From assembly GCF_020181355.1 (NCBI RefSeq), contig NZ_CP084004.1, positions 620,001 through 684,000 of the forward strand: 64,000 nt of DNA. Reading direction: 5' to 3'. Within the stretch, counting starts at the first letter, position 1. Each line of letters starts with the position of its first letter. This DNA is from Collinsella aerofaciens (GTDB lineage: Bacteria > Actinomycetota > Coriobacteriia > Coriobacteriales > Coriobacteriaceae). The position numbers were made by a program, and so were the translations under genes. The notes beneath the pieces are model-generated. The model saw nothing but the letters and a program-made list of their open reading frames with translations, was not told where the DNA came from and made no database searches. Positions 26,315-34,946 of this stretch are shown here, in pieces.

Positions 26315-28882
26315 ATGGAATTTTACGCAAGCTGCCCCGAGGGCTTTGAGTCCGCACTCGCCGATGAGCTTAAACGCCTCGGGCTTTCGCATGTTCGCCG
26401 GCTGAAGGGCCGCGCTACATTTGAGGGCGAGCTCGAGCAAGGCTACCGAGCATGCCTGTGGTCGCGCCTGGCGAGCCGCGTGTTCGTGGTGCTCGGGCGC
26501 TTTGAGGCGCAGAATGCCGATGAACTGTACGATAGCGTTTACGACATCGCCTGGGAGAGCATCGTCCGCCCCGGCGCCACCATCGCCATCACAGCCCGCG
26601 GCGTGACCGAGCAGCTGCGCAACACGCGCTTCTCGGCCCTGCGCGCCAAAGACGCGCTGTGCGACCGTCTGGCCGAGACCACGGGCCGTCGCGCCGACGT
26701 CGATGCTGCCGACCCCGACGTTCACCTGCTGCTTTCGCTGCGCCAGCGCCGCGCGAGCATCAGCCTGGACCTTTCAGGCGACCCGCTGTTCAAACGCCTG
26801 CCGCCCGCAGCGACCCGCGCCGGCGAGGGCGCGCACGTGCTGCGCCCCGACTACGCCGCCCTGGTGCTGGCGCAGGTCGGCTGGACCGCACTGTGCGAGC
26901 GCGAGCTAACGGCCGACGATTACGAGAACGAAGCCCTGCCCACGCTGGTCGACGCCTCGTGCGCCGGCGGCGGCCTGCTGCTGGAAGCCGTGAATATCCT
27001 AACCGACCGCGCCCCGGGGGCCGCCCGCGAGCGCTGGGGCTTTGAGGGCTGGCAGCTGCACGACGCCGCCCTGTGGGAGCAGCTGCTTGCCGAGGCGCGC
27101 GAGCGCGAGACCGCGGCACGTGAGCGCCAGGCGCGCATCGTCGCCGTGGACATTGACCCCGCCGCCCGCAAGACTGCCGAGCGCATGGTCAAGTGCGCCG
27201 GCTACAAGCGTTTTGTCGACTTTTGCGCTGCCAAGCCAGCCACCGTGCTGGACCACGCGGGCGCCGTCGCCGGTGCCGCCGTGGTCGCGGACACCACCGA
27301 GACCCCGCTTTCGCTCATGCACGACGCCATGACGCTGGTCGGTGAGCTGCGCCGCGCGCCCGAGCTTTCCGCGGCGCCGGTCGCCGCGCTCACCCGCGAT
27401 GGATTGCTGGCCCGCGCGCTCCACGCCGAGCCCGAGCGCTCGATCGCCGTCATGCCCAATAACGAGGAGGCAGCTATTGAGGTTTGGCCCTCGCTCGACC
27501 ACGCCGCCGCGGCGTTTGAGGCTTCGACCAGTGCGGATGCCGAGGCCGAGGTTGCGGATGCCAACGAAGTCAACGACAACGCCGCCAACACCCCCATGCC
27601 CGAACCTGCCGCCATGCTCGACCTGGGCGACGGCAAGCCGCTGCCCGTGCTCATCCCCGAGTCCGAGCAGTTCGCCAACCGCCTGCGTAAGAATGCCCGT
27701 CTGCGTCGCAAGTGGGCCAAGCGCGAGGGCGTGAGCTGCTACCGCGTCTACGATGCCGACCTACCCGACTACTCCGCCGCCATCGATCTGTACGAGGGCT
27801 GCCCGCAGACGCCGGGCCGCTGGCTCGTCATCGCCGAGTACGCCGCGCCCAAGACCATCGACCCCGCACTGGCCCAGGCCCGTATGCTCGATATTCTGGC
27901 CATCGCGCCGCGTATCCTGGATGTTCCGGCCGAGCACGTGCACGCCAAGGCCCGCATGCGTTCGCGCGGCGGCTCGCAGTACGGCAAGCAGGGCGCCGGC
28001 AAGGGCGCATCGGGTGAGCGCGCCAACATCGCGCGCCGTCGCCTGCCGCTCATCGAAGAGGGCGGCCTCACCTTTGCCGTCAACTTTGACGACTACCTGG
28101 ACGTCGGCATCTTCTTGGACCACCGCGTCACCCGCAACCTGGTGCGCGAGCACGCCAAGCAGGCGCGCCGTTTCCTCAACCTGTTCGCCTACACCGGCAC
28201 TGCCACCTGCTACGCAGCCGACGGCGGCGTCGAGGAGACCGTGACGGTCGACCTCTCGAACACCTACCTGGATTGGGCCGAGCGCAATATGCGTCAGAAC
28301 GGCTTTGTGGGGCCGCAGCATCACTTTGTGCGCGATGACGTGCTCGCCTGGATTCGTGACCAGCGCCAGACGCGCAACCGCTGGGACCTGATCTTTGTCG
28401 ACCCGCCCACGTTCTCGAACTCGTCCAAGATGGGCCGTCGCACCTGGGATGTCCAGCGCGACCATGTTGAGCTTTTGGCCGGCGTGTCGCGCCTGCTCGC
28501 ACAGGGCGGCCATGCCATCTTTAGCTGCAACCTGCGCGGCTTCCGCCCCGAGACGCGCAAGCTCGCACGAGCGGGCGTCGTGCTGGAGGACATTACGGCA
28601 CAGACCATCCCCGAGGATTTCGCGCGCAACCAGAAGGTGCACCACTGCTATATCGTGCGCCGCCTGCCCATCGAAGATGCCATGGCCGAGGTCGGCTTTA
28701 GCGCCGAGGAGATTGCCGAGCGAACCGAGGAACTGCGCAATCCCGAGGCCCGCAAGCCCCGTGCGGCAGTACCCGCGCACGCGCAGGCCGGCAACGGCAA
28801 GTCGAACTTTGCCGGCAAACCCTCTCCTGCCGGCAAGCTCAAAAAGAAGAAGTTCTACGCCAGCAAGCCCAAGGGCAAATAA
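26315..28882 (+). CDS. rlmL: RlmKL-like 23S rRNA methyltransferase; first methyltransferase half degenerate
   Basis: 855 residues. THUMP domain in residues 1-165 (MEFYASCPEGFESALADEL..), then the RlmL-type half and the RlmK-type half. The second half is intact: RFLNLFAYTGTATCYAA binds SAM and FVDPPTFSNSSKM is the m7G catalytic loop. In the first half, the SAM motif reads VDASCAGGGLLLEA instead of VDPMCGSGTLLIEA, and the NPPYGER catalytic motif cannot be found; a low-complexity Ala/Glu region follows (around residues 395-430). Only the m7G2069 activity is therefore expected. A Lys-rich tail of about 60 residues ends the protein. Start 26315 has GAGAGG upstream. Confidence 0.85.
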   Translation: MEFYASCPEGFESALADELKRLGLSHVRRLKGRATFEGELEQGYRACLWSRLASRVFVVLGRFEAQNADELYDSVYDIAWESIVRPGATIAITARGVTEQLRNTRFSALRAKDALCDRLAETTGRRADVDAADPDVHLLLSLRQRRASISLDLSGDPLFKRLPPAATRAGEGAHVLRPDYAALVLAQVGWTALCERELTADDYENEALPTLVDASCAGGGLLLEAVNILTDRAPGAARERWGFEGWQLHDAALWEQLLAEARERETAARERQARIVAVDIDPAARKTAERMVKCAGYKRFVDFCAAKPATVLDHAGAVAGAAVVADTTETPLSLMHDAMTLVGELRRAPELSAAPVAALTRDGLLARALHAEPERSIAVMPNNEEAAIEVWPSLDHAAAAFEASTSADAEAEVADANEVNDNAANTPMPEPAAMLDLGDGKPLPVLIPESEQFANRLRKNARLRRKWAKREGVSCYRVYDADLPDYSAAIDLYEGCPQTPGRWLVIAEYAAPKTIDPALAQARMLDILAIAPRILDVPAEHVHAKARMRSRGGSQYGKQGAGKGASGERANIARRRLPLIEEGGLTFAVNFDDYLDVGIFLDHRVTRNLVREHAKQARRFLNLFAYTGTATCYAADGGVEETVTVDLSNTYLDWAERNMRQNGFVGPQHHFVRDDVLAWIRDQRQTRNRWDLIFVDPPTFSNSSKMGRRTWDVQRDHVELLAGVSRLLAQGGHAIFSCNLRGFRPETRKLARAGVVLEDITAQTIPEDFARNQKVHHCYIVRRLPIEDAMAEVGFSAEEIAERTEELRNPEARKPRAAVPAHAQAGNGKSNFAGKPSPAGKLKKKKFYASKPKGK

Positions 28883-28885
28883 AAA

Positions 28886-28952
28886 AGTTGCGGTGGAATA
28901 CGGACTGTTTTGCCTGGAATTAGGCAAAGTTAGACCGTATTTCACCGCAACT
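28886..28952. repeat. intergenic hairpin with AGTTGCGGTGGAATA arms, copy 1
   Basis: The 18-base arms at 28886-28903 and 28935-28952 pair with one mismatch; an inner GCCT...AGGC extends the loop. The outer 15 bases AGTTGCGGTGGAATA recur in the hairpin at 47523-47589. It lies between convergent rlmKL and kdpE genes, where it may end transcription. Confidence 0.75.
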
Positions 28953-28976
28953 CATATTGGGACGGTGGTTGGCGAT

Positions 28977-29690
28977 CTAGCCTTGGGTAACTAGGCGGTA
29001 GCCAATGCCTACGTGGGTTTGGATGTAGCGCGGATGCGCGGGGTCGGACTCGATCTTCTTGCGCAGCGTGCCCATAAAGACGCGCAGGCTCGCCAGGTCG
29101 CTCTTGGTTGCCGTGCCCCAAATCTCGTGCAGGATAGACTGGTGCGTGAGCACCTTGTCGGCGTTATGCGCCAGCAGGCATAGCAGTTTGTACTCGATCG
29201 GCGTCAGATGCAGCTCCTCGCCATCCATCGTGGCGATGCCGGCATCAAAATCGATATGCAGCTCACCGGTATCGAACGAGCCCTCGGAGGCAACGCCGCC
29301 CGTTTGCGTATACGAAAGGCGCCTGAGTGTCGTACGAATGCGCGCGAGCAGCTCCTCGACCGAAAACGGCTTGGTCAGGTAGTCGTCGGCTCCGGCATCG
29401 AGCGCGCGGATCTTGTCCGCGTCCTCGCTGCGCGCCGAAACCACGATGATCGGCATGCCCGACCATGTGCGCACCGACTCCACCACCTTGACGCCGTCCA
29501 TATCGGGCAGGCCCAGATCGAGTAGCACGATGCTCGGCGCCTGCGACGAGGCAGCGGCAATAGCGGCATGGGCGGTCTCCACGGCCATATGGCGCAAGCC
29601 GTGCGCCTCGAGCGCGGCAACGATAAGGTTGCGAACGGCGGGGTCGTCCTCAACGACCAAGATGAGCGGTTTTACGGCAGAGTTCGGCAC
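28977..29690 (-). CDS. kdpE: KdpE-like response regulator
   Basis: 237 residues. Receiver domain with the acidic pair VVEDD, phospho-acceptor Asp in IVLLDLGLPDMDG and Lys in LTKPF, then an OmpR/PhoB winged helix (LTPIEYKLLCLLAHNADKVLTHQSILHEIWG). The start is GTG at 29690 with AAGGAG upstream, four bases after the kinase stop. It should bind DNA when phosphorylated by the neighbouring KdpD-like kinase and control potassium uptake genes; kup lies upstream in the same direction. Confidence 0.88.
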   Translation of the reverse strand: MPNSAVKPLILVVEDDPAVRNLIVAALEAHGLRHMAVETAHAAIAAASSQAPSIVLLDLGLPDMDGVKVVESVRTWSGMPIIVVSARSEDADKIRALDAGADDYLTKPFSVEELLARIRTTLRRLSYTQTGGVASEGSFDTGELHIDFDAGIATMDGEELHLTPIEYKLLCLLAHNADKVLTHQSILHEIWGTATKSDLASLRVFMGTLRKKIESDPAHPRYIQTHVGIGYRLVTQG

Positions 29691-29694
29691 AGCG

Positions 29695-31320
29695 TTACTC
29701 CTTATCAAACGAAACGTCGGCGACGGGAAGCTCAATCGTAAAGACCGAGCCGTGCGGGTCCGCCGCGGCAACCTCTATGCTACCGCCATGCGCCAATGCA
29801 ATGGAGCGGCAGAGCGAAAGTCCCAGGCCCACGCTACGGTGGCTGTCGGCCAAACCGTGGTTGGCGGTGTAGAACGACTCAAAGATTCGCTCGCGGTCCT
29901 CGGGCGCAATGCCCGGGCCGTCATCGGCCACCGAGCACGCCACGCGTCCATCGTCGACGCCAATCGAAATCACGATATGCGAGCCTGCGGGCGTATAGGT
30001 GATGGCATTGTTCACCAGATTGACCACCAGCTGCACCATCAGGCGCGCATCGACGTTAACGAGCGCCGGCTCGTCGCACGGCACCACCTTAAGGTCGTGC
30101 TCGCGCACGGCCGGACTTACGTGGCGCAGCGCCTCCTCGACGATATCGTCCATAAGCTCGAGCGTAGTCGACAGATGCATGCCGCCACCCTCGAGTTTGG
30201 TGATGGCGAGCAGATTCTCGACGGTGGCGTTGAGCCACAGCGCATCCGAGCGAATGGATAGAAGCAGGCCGCGGCGCGTCTGGGCATCGAGCACCGCGGT
30301 GCTGGTCGAGCCCTGATCGAGCAGCACGTCGGCATTTCCCGAAATACTGGTAAGCGGCGTGCGCAGATCGTGCGAGATGGAGCGCAGCAGGTTGGCGCGC
30401 AGCTGTTCGTTTTTGGCGAGCACCGCCGCTTCTTCGCGGGCCTCCATGGCGCGGGCGCGATCGAGCGCCAGCTCGCCTTCGCTCACGATGGCATCGGCAA
30501 GTGTCCGTTCCTCATGTGTCAGCACGTCGGGCTCGGCAACGATAGCCAGCACGCCCACCACCGAGGCGGGGTCGCCCGAGCGCACGAAGCCGTCGCCTGT
30601 GCGAACCGTCAGGTAGATGCCATAAAACGCCGATCCGCCATAGGTGGCATCGAGCGGCGTACCCACATAGGCGGACGCCGAGAGCCGCGGCGGCATCTGC
30701 GGCGCCAGCTCGTGCACCGGGGCGGCATCGCCCACGGCCGTGTACGTCGCACGCGGCAGCAGGTCATCGCCCTCGGCGTCGGCGCTGTACCACACGACCG
30801 GACAGCCCGAAAGACGCGCCAGCTGCGTGGCCATGGCGTGAACGATCTGATGCTGATCGGCGCACCGCTGCAGCATGCGGTTGGTCTCGAGCACCATATG
30901 CGTGCGGCGGTCGCTGGCGGCAGCCTGTGCCAAGGCGCGGCGCAGGGCCAACGCAATCGAGCTCGACACAAGCGAAACCACGAATATGATGAAGAACATG
31001 CCGGGATAGCCGCGGTCGATAAGCGACAGCGAGTAGCGCGGGTCGACAAACAAAAAGTTGTAGAGCGCCACGGCGGCAGCCGAGCTCAGCAAGCAATACA
31101 GGCGACTCCAGGTAAAGAATGCGCACAGCTGAACGGCGAACACATAGACGATCATGATGCTCGGCGCGAGACCCGGATGGTCGAGCAGCGCGCCCACAAT
31201 CGTCGCCGCGACCAGCAGCCCCACCGATACGCAGGCGTCATACAGAGGAGTGCGGCGCGTCAGCGTTGTGCGCCGCCACCAAAAACTATCGGCAATATCG
31301 CCGTCCGTACGAACGTCCAT
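29695..31320 (-). CDS. KdpD-like sensor kinase lacking the N-terminal KdpD/Usp domains
   Basis: 541 residues against roughly 900 for full KdpD. It starts almost directly with the four-helix DUF4118 membrane region (LYNFLFVDPRYSL is the KdpD hallmark), followed by a GAF-like part, the phospho-acceptor His in SISHDLRTPLTSISGNADVL, and HATPase boxes (NLVNNAITYTP, SVADDGPGIAPEDRERIFE, SVGLGLSLCRSI). The whole N-terminal KdpD P-loop and Usp region is absent. Upstream sequence to 31433 shows no lost piece. It pairs with the KdpE gene four bases downstream. Confidence 0.87.
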   Translation of the reverse strand: MDVRTDGDIADSFWWRRTTLTRRTPLYDACVSVGLLVAATIVGALLDHPGLAPSIMIVYVFAVQLCAFFTWSRLYCLLSSAAAVALYNFLFVDPRYSLSLIDRGYPGMFFIIFVVSLVSSSIALALRRALAQAAASDRRTHMVLETNRMLQRCADQHQIVHAMATQLARLSGCPVVWYSADAEGDDLLPRATYTAVGDAAPVHELAPQMPPRLSASAYVGTPLDATYGGSAFYGIYLTVRTGDGFVRSGDPASVVGVLAIVAEPDVLTHEERTLADAIVSEGELALDRARAMEAREEAAVLAKNEQLRANLLRSISHDLRTPLTSISGNADVLLDQGSTSTAVLDAQTRRGLLLSIRSDALWLNATVENLLAITKLEGGGMHLSTTLELMDDIVEEALRHVSPAVREHDLKVVPCDEPALVNVDARLMVQLVVNLVNNAITYTPAGSHIVISIGVDDGRVACSVADDGPGIAPEDRERIFESFYTANHGLADSHRSVGLGLSLCRSIALAHGGSIEVAAADPHGSVFTIELPVADVSFDKE

Positions 31321-31347
31321 CAGCGTCCCGCCCCTCTCTCAAAAACA

Positions 31348-31402
31348 AAAACCACCACAAAGGGGACAGGCACCCTTGTGGTGGTTTCCCCTTGTGGTGG
31401 TT
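31348..31402. repeat. hairpin with ACCACCACAA arms between KdpD-like and small membrane protein genes
   Basis: AACCACCACAA (31350-31360) can pair with TTGTGGTGGTT at 31376-31386, or with a second copy at 31392-31402. The choice of two partners makes alternative stems. It may attenuate or terminate transcription on the minus strand between the two genes. Confidence 0.6.
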
Positions 31403-31433
31403 CCAAGTGTAAAGCCTTTGCAACCTGCGGTCG

Positions 31434-31628
31434 TTAGACAAACAGCACGTGCGCGAGCAGTGCGCACACGCACGCCGCGACAAGCACCGTCACCACGATC
31501 GAAATCACGCGATCGGCCATGTCCATGTTGGCACGATTCGTAAAGAACCGATCTTCGGCGGCATCGGCGCGTGCCTCACGCACCATCTCGGCAGCAAGAT
31601 CGCAACCGTCAAGCACCTTTGCATCCAT
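31434..31628 (-). CDS. small single-span membrane protein between kup and the KdpDE-like genes
   Basis: 64 residues: a charged N-terminal half (MDAKVLDGCDLAAEMVREARADAAEDRFF) and one helix (ISIVVTVLVAACVCALLAHVLFV) at the C-terminus. The start at 31628 has GGGAGGAAA upstream. It lies 69 bases after kup and before kdpD on the same strand. I do not recognise a family; its place suggests a role with potassium uptake or the sensor, as small hydrophobic subunits do in Kdp systems, but this is inference. Confidence 0.6.
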   Translation of the reverse strand: MDAKVLDGCDLAAEMVREARADAAEDRFFTNRANMDMADRVISIVVTVLVAACVCALLAHVLFV

Positions 31629-31697
31629 GGTTTCCTCCCAGGACTCAATCCCCATCAATACAAGCCCGCCCGTTCGCAGACAAACCTCGAGCGTCGA

Positions 31698-33725
31698 CTA
31701 CGGGCGCTCGTTGGGGGCCAGGCGCTGCATCTTGTTCACGGCTTTGAACTTGGTGAACAGCGGCACGTACTCAAAGCTCACGTTGGAGTTCTCCAGGCCG
31801 TACCAACGCGCGGGCGTGCCGGCGGCGCGACGGATGATGTACTTGAGCGTGATGGCCGTACGCTCGCTCGGCTCCACATCGCTTTCGGGCGCCAGAAGCT
31901 TACGGATCAGGACGAACTTGAACGTGCCGATGTTACCCGGATCCTTGTAGACCGAGTAGTCATGCGTCTGCGGCGGCAGCTCGCCGGTGGCAGCCAGGTC
32001 CTGAACGACCTGACGCAGGTAGGCATTGACGCGCTGGTTGATCTTGTAGCCCAGGTACAGATGCACGCGGAACACGTAATCGGTGCCGAACGTCTCGACC
32101 GAATAGGCAAAGGTGTGCGGTTCGTCCATGGTCTCGACATTCACAAACCACCAGGCGCGGGCGCGCTTGGGATGCTTGTCCAAGATCGAATAGACGATAT
32201 CGCGGTCGATGTAGTCGGTATGGGTGTCCTTGGTCAGGTACACGACGTTGTCGCTCATGCGCTCGTAACGATCGTCGTCGCGCAGGCGCTTGAGCTGCGG
32301 CAGGTAGCTGCGCAGCGGCAGCAGCGTAAACTGGCGCTGCTCAACAGCCGTACCGTTGTACCAGCACACCATGATGCCCATGATGAGCGCGGCCATGAGG
32401 ATGGTGAAGTAGCCGCCGTGGAAGAACTTGGTAAGTGAGCTCACGAAGAAGAAGCCTTCGAGCAAAAGGAAGAAGGCCGCGAAGATCCACGGAGCAACCT
32501 TGAGCTTGCGCTCCTCGTGCAGGTAGAAGAAGAGCAGCAGCGTGGTGCACATCATAGTCAGCGTAATGGCAAGGCCGTAGGCGGCTTCCATATGCGCCGA
32601 GTTCTGGAACAGCAGCACCACGATGACGCAGCCGACAAGCATGACGTTGTTGACCATGGGGATGTAGAGCTGGCCCTTGGTCTCGGCAGGGTAGAAGACC
32701 TGCATGTGCGGCATGAGGTCCAGACGGCTGGCCTCGGACACCAGCGAGAATGCGCCGGTGATGAGCGCCTGCGAGGCAATGATGGCCGCGACGGTGGAAA
32801 GGCCGACGGCAAACGGGCGCAGGCCCGGGGCGAGCATCTGGTAGAACGGGTTGAGGTCGGCAATGCCCATGAGCTCGGGGTTGGCAGCGTTGTTCATAAG
32901 CCAAGCGCCCTGGCCCATATAGGAAAGCAGCAGGCAGCACTTAACGAACGGCCAGGTAGCGTAGATGTTGCCGCGGCCGACGTGGCCCATGTCGGAGTAG
33001 AGCGCCTCGGCACCGGTGGTGGCGAGGAAGCAGCTGCCCAGAATCATGATGCCCGCGTGGTTGTTGGGGCTCAGCAAAAAGGCGATGCCGCGCACCGGGT
33101 TGAGGCACAGCAGCACGGCGGGGTGCTGGAAGACGAAGAACAGACCCGTGCCGCCCAGGAACAGGAACCACAGCGTCATGATGGGGCCAAAGGCGTGACC
33201 GATCTTGGCCGTACCGATGCGCTGTACCAAGAAGAGCACGATGATGATGGCGAGCGTAATGGCGACGACGCGGCCTTGGTCATCGCCCAGCACGGCATGG
33301 ACCGCCGGGATGGTGCGCAGGCCCTCGATGGCCGTGGTAACGGTAACGGCCGGCGTGAGGATGCCGTCGGCGAGCAGCGCGGCGCCACCTAGCATGGCGG
33401 GGATGATAAGCCACTTGCCACAGCGCTTGACCAGACTGTACAGGGCAAAGATACCGCCCTCGCCATGGTTATCGGCGCGCAGCGAGATGAGCACATACTT
33501 GATGGTGGTCAGCAACGTGACCGTCCACACGACAAGGGAGAGCGCGCCGAGCACGAACTCCTCCGTGACGCTTCCGATGCCGCCGTTGCCGGCAACGAGC
33601 GCCTTGGTTACATACATAGGGCTGGTGCCGATATCGCCGTACACCACGCCCAGCGTGACGAGCATCGCCGAGATGCTCACAGGAATCGCAGCGTGCGAAG
33701 CTGCCTCCTTGGCCTTTTGTTCCAT
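31698..33725 (-). CDS. kup: Kup-type low-affinity potassium uptake protein
   Basis: 675 residues. The N-terminus ALGVVYGDIGTSPMYV-like stretch (LVTLGVVYGDIGTSPMYV), DNHGEGGIFALYSL and GAEALYSDMGHVG are Kup/HAK/KT signatures. About twelve membrane helices are followed by a cytosolic tail of some 200 residues. It imports potassium by proton symport. The start at 33725 follows GGGAGGAAG. It heads a minus-strand run with the small membrane protein, KdpD-like kinase and KdpE, an arrangement that links Kup rather than KdpFABC to the sensor. Confidence 0.92.
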   Translation of the reverse strand: MEQKAKEAASHAAIPVSISAMLVTLGVVYGDIGTSPMYVTKALVAGNGGIGSVTEEFVLGALSLVVWTVTLLTTIKYVLISLRADNHGEGGIFALYSLVKRCGKWLIIPAMLGGAALLADGILTPAVTVTTAIEGLRTIPAVHAVLGDDQGRVVAITLAIIIVLFLVQRIGTAKIGHAFGPIMTLWFLFLGGTGLFFVFQHPAVLLCLNPVRGIAFLLSPNNHAGIMILGSCFLATTGAEALYSDMGHVGRGNIYATWPFVKCCLLLSYMGQGAWLMNNAANPELMGIADLNPFYQMLAPGLRPFAVGLSTVAAIIASQALITGAFSLVSEASRLDLMPHMQVFYPAETKGQLYIPMVNNVMLVGCVIVVLLFQNSAHMEAAYGLAITLTMMCTTLLLFFYLHEERKLKVAPWIFAAFFLLLEGFFFVSSLTKFFHGGYFTILMAALIMGIMVCWYNGTAVEQRQFTLLPLRSYLPQLKRLRDDDRYERMSDNVVYLTKDTHTDYIDRDIVYSILDKHPKRARAWWFVNVETMDEPHTFAYSVETFGTDYVFRVHLYLGYKINQRVNAYLRQVVQDLAATGELPPQTHDYSVYKDPGNIGTFKFVLIRKLLAPESDVEPSERTAITLKYIIRRAAGTPARWYGLENSNVSFEYVPLFTKFKAVNKMQRLAPNERP

Positions 33726-33850
33726 AAGCCGGCTTCCTCCCAACTTTAATGTTCGAAGGAATTATAGGTAATCGGCCCATGTTTGAATGGCACTGTTTTC
33801 CCAGCTAGATAAACATTTATACGGCCTTTAAGCCACCTCGGCGATATGGA

Positions 33851-33881
33851 ATGTGACAAAGGGACTGTCTCTTTGTCGCAT
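33851..33881. repeat. ATGTGACAAAGGGAC stem-loop, copy 1
   Basis: A 31-base palindrome (ATGTGACAAAGGGAC, then GTCTCTTTGTCGCAT) with a few mismatches, three bases after the stop of the nitroreductase on the minus strand. Its reverse complement matches the stem-loop at 55803-55833. It probably acts as a 3'-end hairpin. Confidence 0.7.
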
Positions 33882-33884
33882 CCG

Positions 33885-34733
33885 TCATTTTCCGAGCCAA
33901 TTTTTGAACCACCACTCCATGGAGCGGCTCATCTCGGCCATAAAGGGACTCGTGTGCTTGCGGGTATAGATGTCCACGACGCGCTCCCCCACCACGCGGG
34001 CATGCGGACGGAACATCGCGTCCATCTCGGCTACCTGCGCGTCCATAGTCGCAGCATCGGCGCGGCAGTAGCGCTCCTCGTGCACCAGGTTCACCACGGG
34101 ATGCGCAATGGCCGGACGCTCCTTACGGGGCGTGCCGATGATGAGCATCGACAGCGGCATGGTATAGGGCGGCAGATCGAGCAGCTCGGCAACTTCCTCG
34201 GCATTCTCGACGATATCACCGATGTAGCAGCTCCCCAGGCCCAGGGCCTCGGCGGCAACCACGGCGTTTTGCGCGGCGATCACGGCATCCTGCGCCGCGA
34301 TGGCAAAGTCGCCCAGACCCGGCGCACGACGGGGCGCCTTGCCCGTGCGCTCGACAAACTCGGGCTCAAAGCAGCCCACGTGCTCAAACAGATCGATCCA
34401 CTTGGCATAATCGACCACAAATATTAGTGCCCAGGGCGCCTTGGCAATCATGGGCTGGTGGTCGCACAGGTCGGCCAGACGATCCAGCGTAGCCTGCTCG
34501 CGAATGCTCACGATGGAATACATCATCATGGCGCCCGCCGACGGCGCGCGACTCGCCGCATGCAGAATCACCGCCCGCTGCTCGTCGGTCACCGCCACGG
34601 GACGGTCGTCGTCATCACGCGCGAAGGCACGCGTGGAGGAACGGTGCTCCAACGTGTCCAGCACCGCATTGCCCGTCGTCTCGACCGGATAGCCGCCCGC
34701 GTCCACAACCTTGGTGCAAACCTGCTCGTTCAT
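33885..34733 (-). CDS. nitroreductase family protein
   Basis: 282 residues. FMN-binding features: HRSSTRAF near residue 31 and SRAPSAGAMMMYSIV, then ALGLGSCYIGDIVEN with the glycine-rich loop and SMLIIGTP. The family reduces nitro compounds, quinones or flavins with NAD(P)H. The C-terminal 80 residues, rich in charged residues, go beyond the usual core. The start has GAGGATGAG upstream. Divergent from the LTA-synthase-like gene. Confidence 0.85.
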   Translation of the reverse strand: MNEQVCTKVVDAGGYPVETTGNAVLDTLEHRSSTRAFARDDDDRPVAVTDEQRAVILHAASRAPSAGAMMMYSIVSIREQATLDRLADLCDHQPMIAKAPWALIFVVDYAKWIDLFEHVGCFEPEFVERTGKAPRRAPGLGDFAIAAQDAVIAAQNAVVAAEALGLGSCYIGDIVENAEEVAELLDLPPYTMPLSMLIIGTPRKERPAIAHPVVNLVHEERYCRADAATMDAQVAEMDAMFRPHARVVGERVVDIYTRKHTSPFMAEMSRSMEWWFKNWLGK

Positions 34734-34946
34734 CGCCTCATCCTCGCTAATTCTTTAAGAAGCCTTTACGTTTCCGTGTAATTCCCGTCCATTATCGCGC
34801 AGGTCGCCACTACATTACGCCACACCGCCACACGTGCGCGTTATTATGGCTGGTTGTTGTGCGCAACCCTCAAATGCTGCGCATATCTTGGTAACAATCG
34901 GGTAAACCCCCGCTTTCGTACGTTTTAGTTTGTGAGGAGTCTCAGC

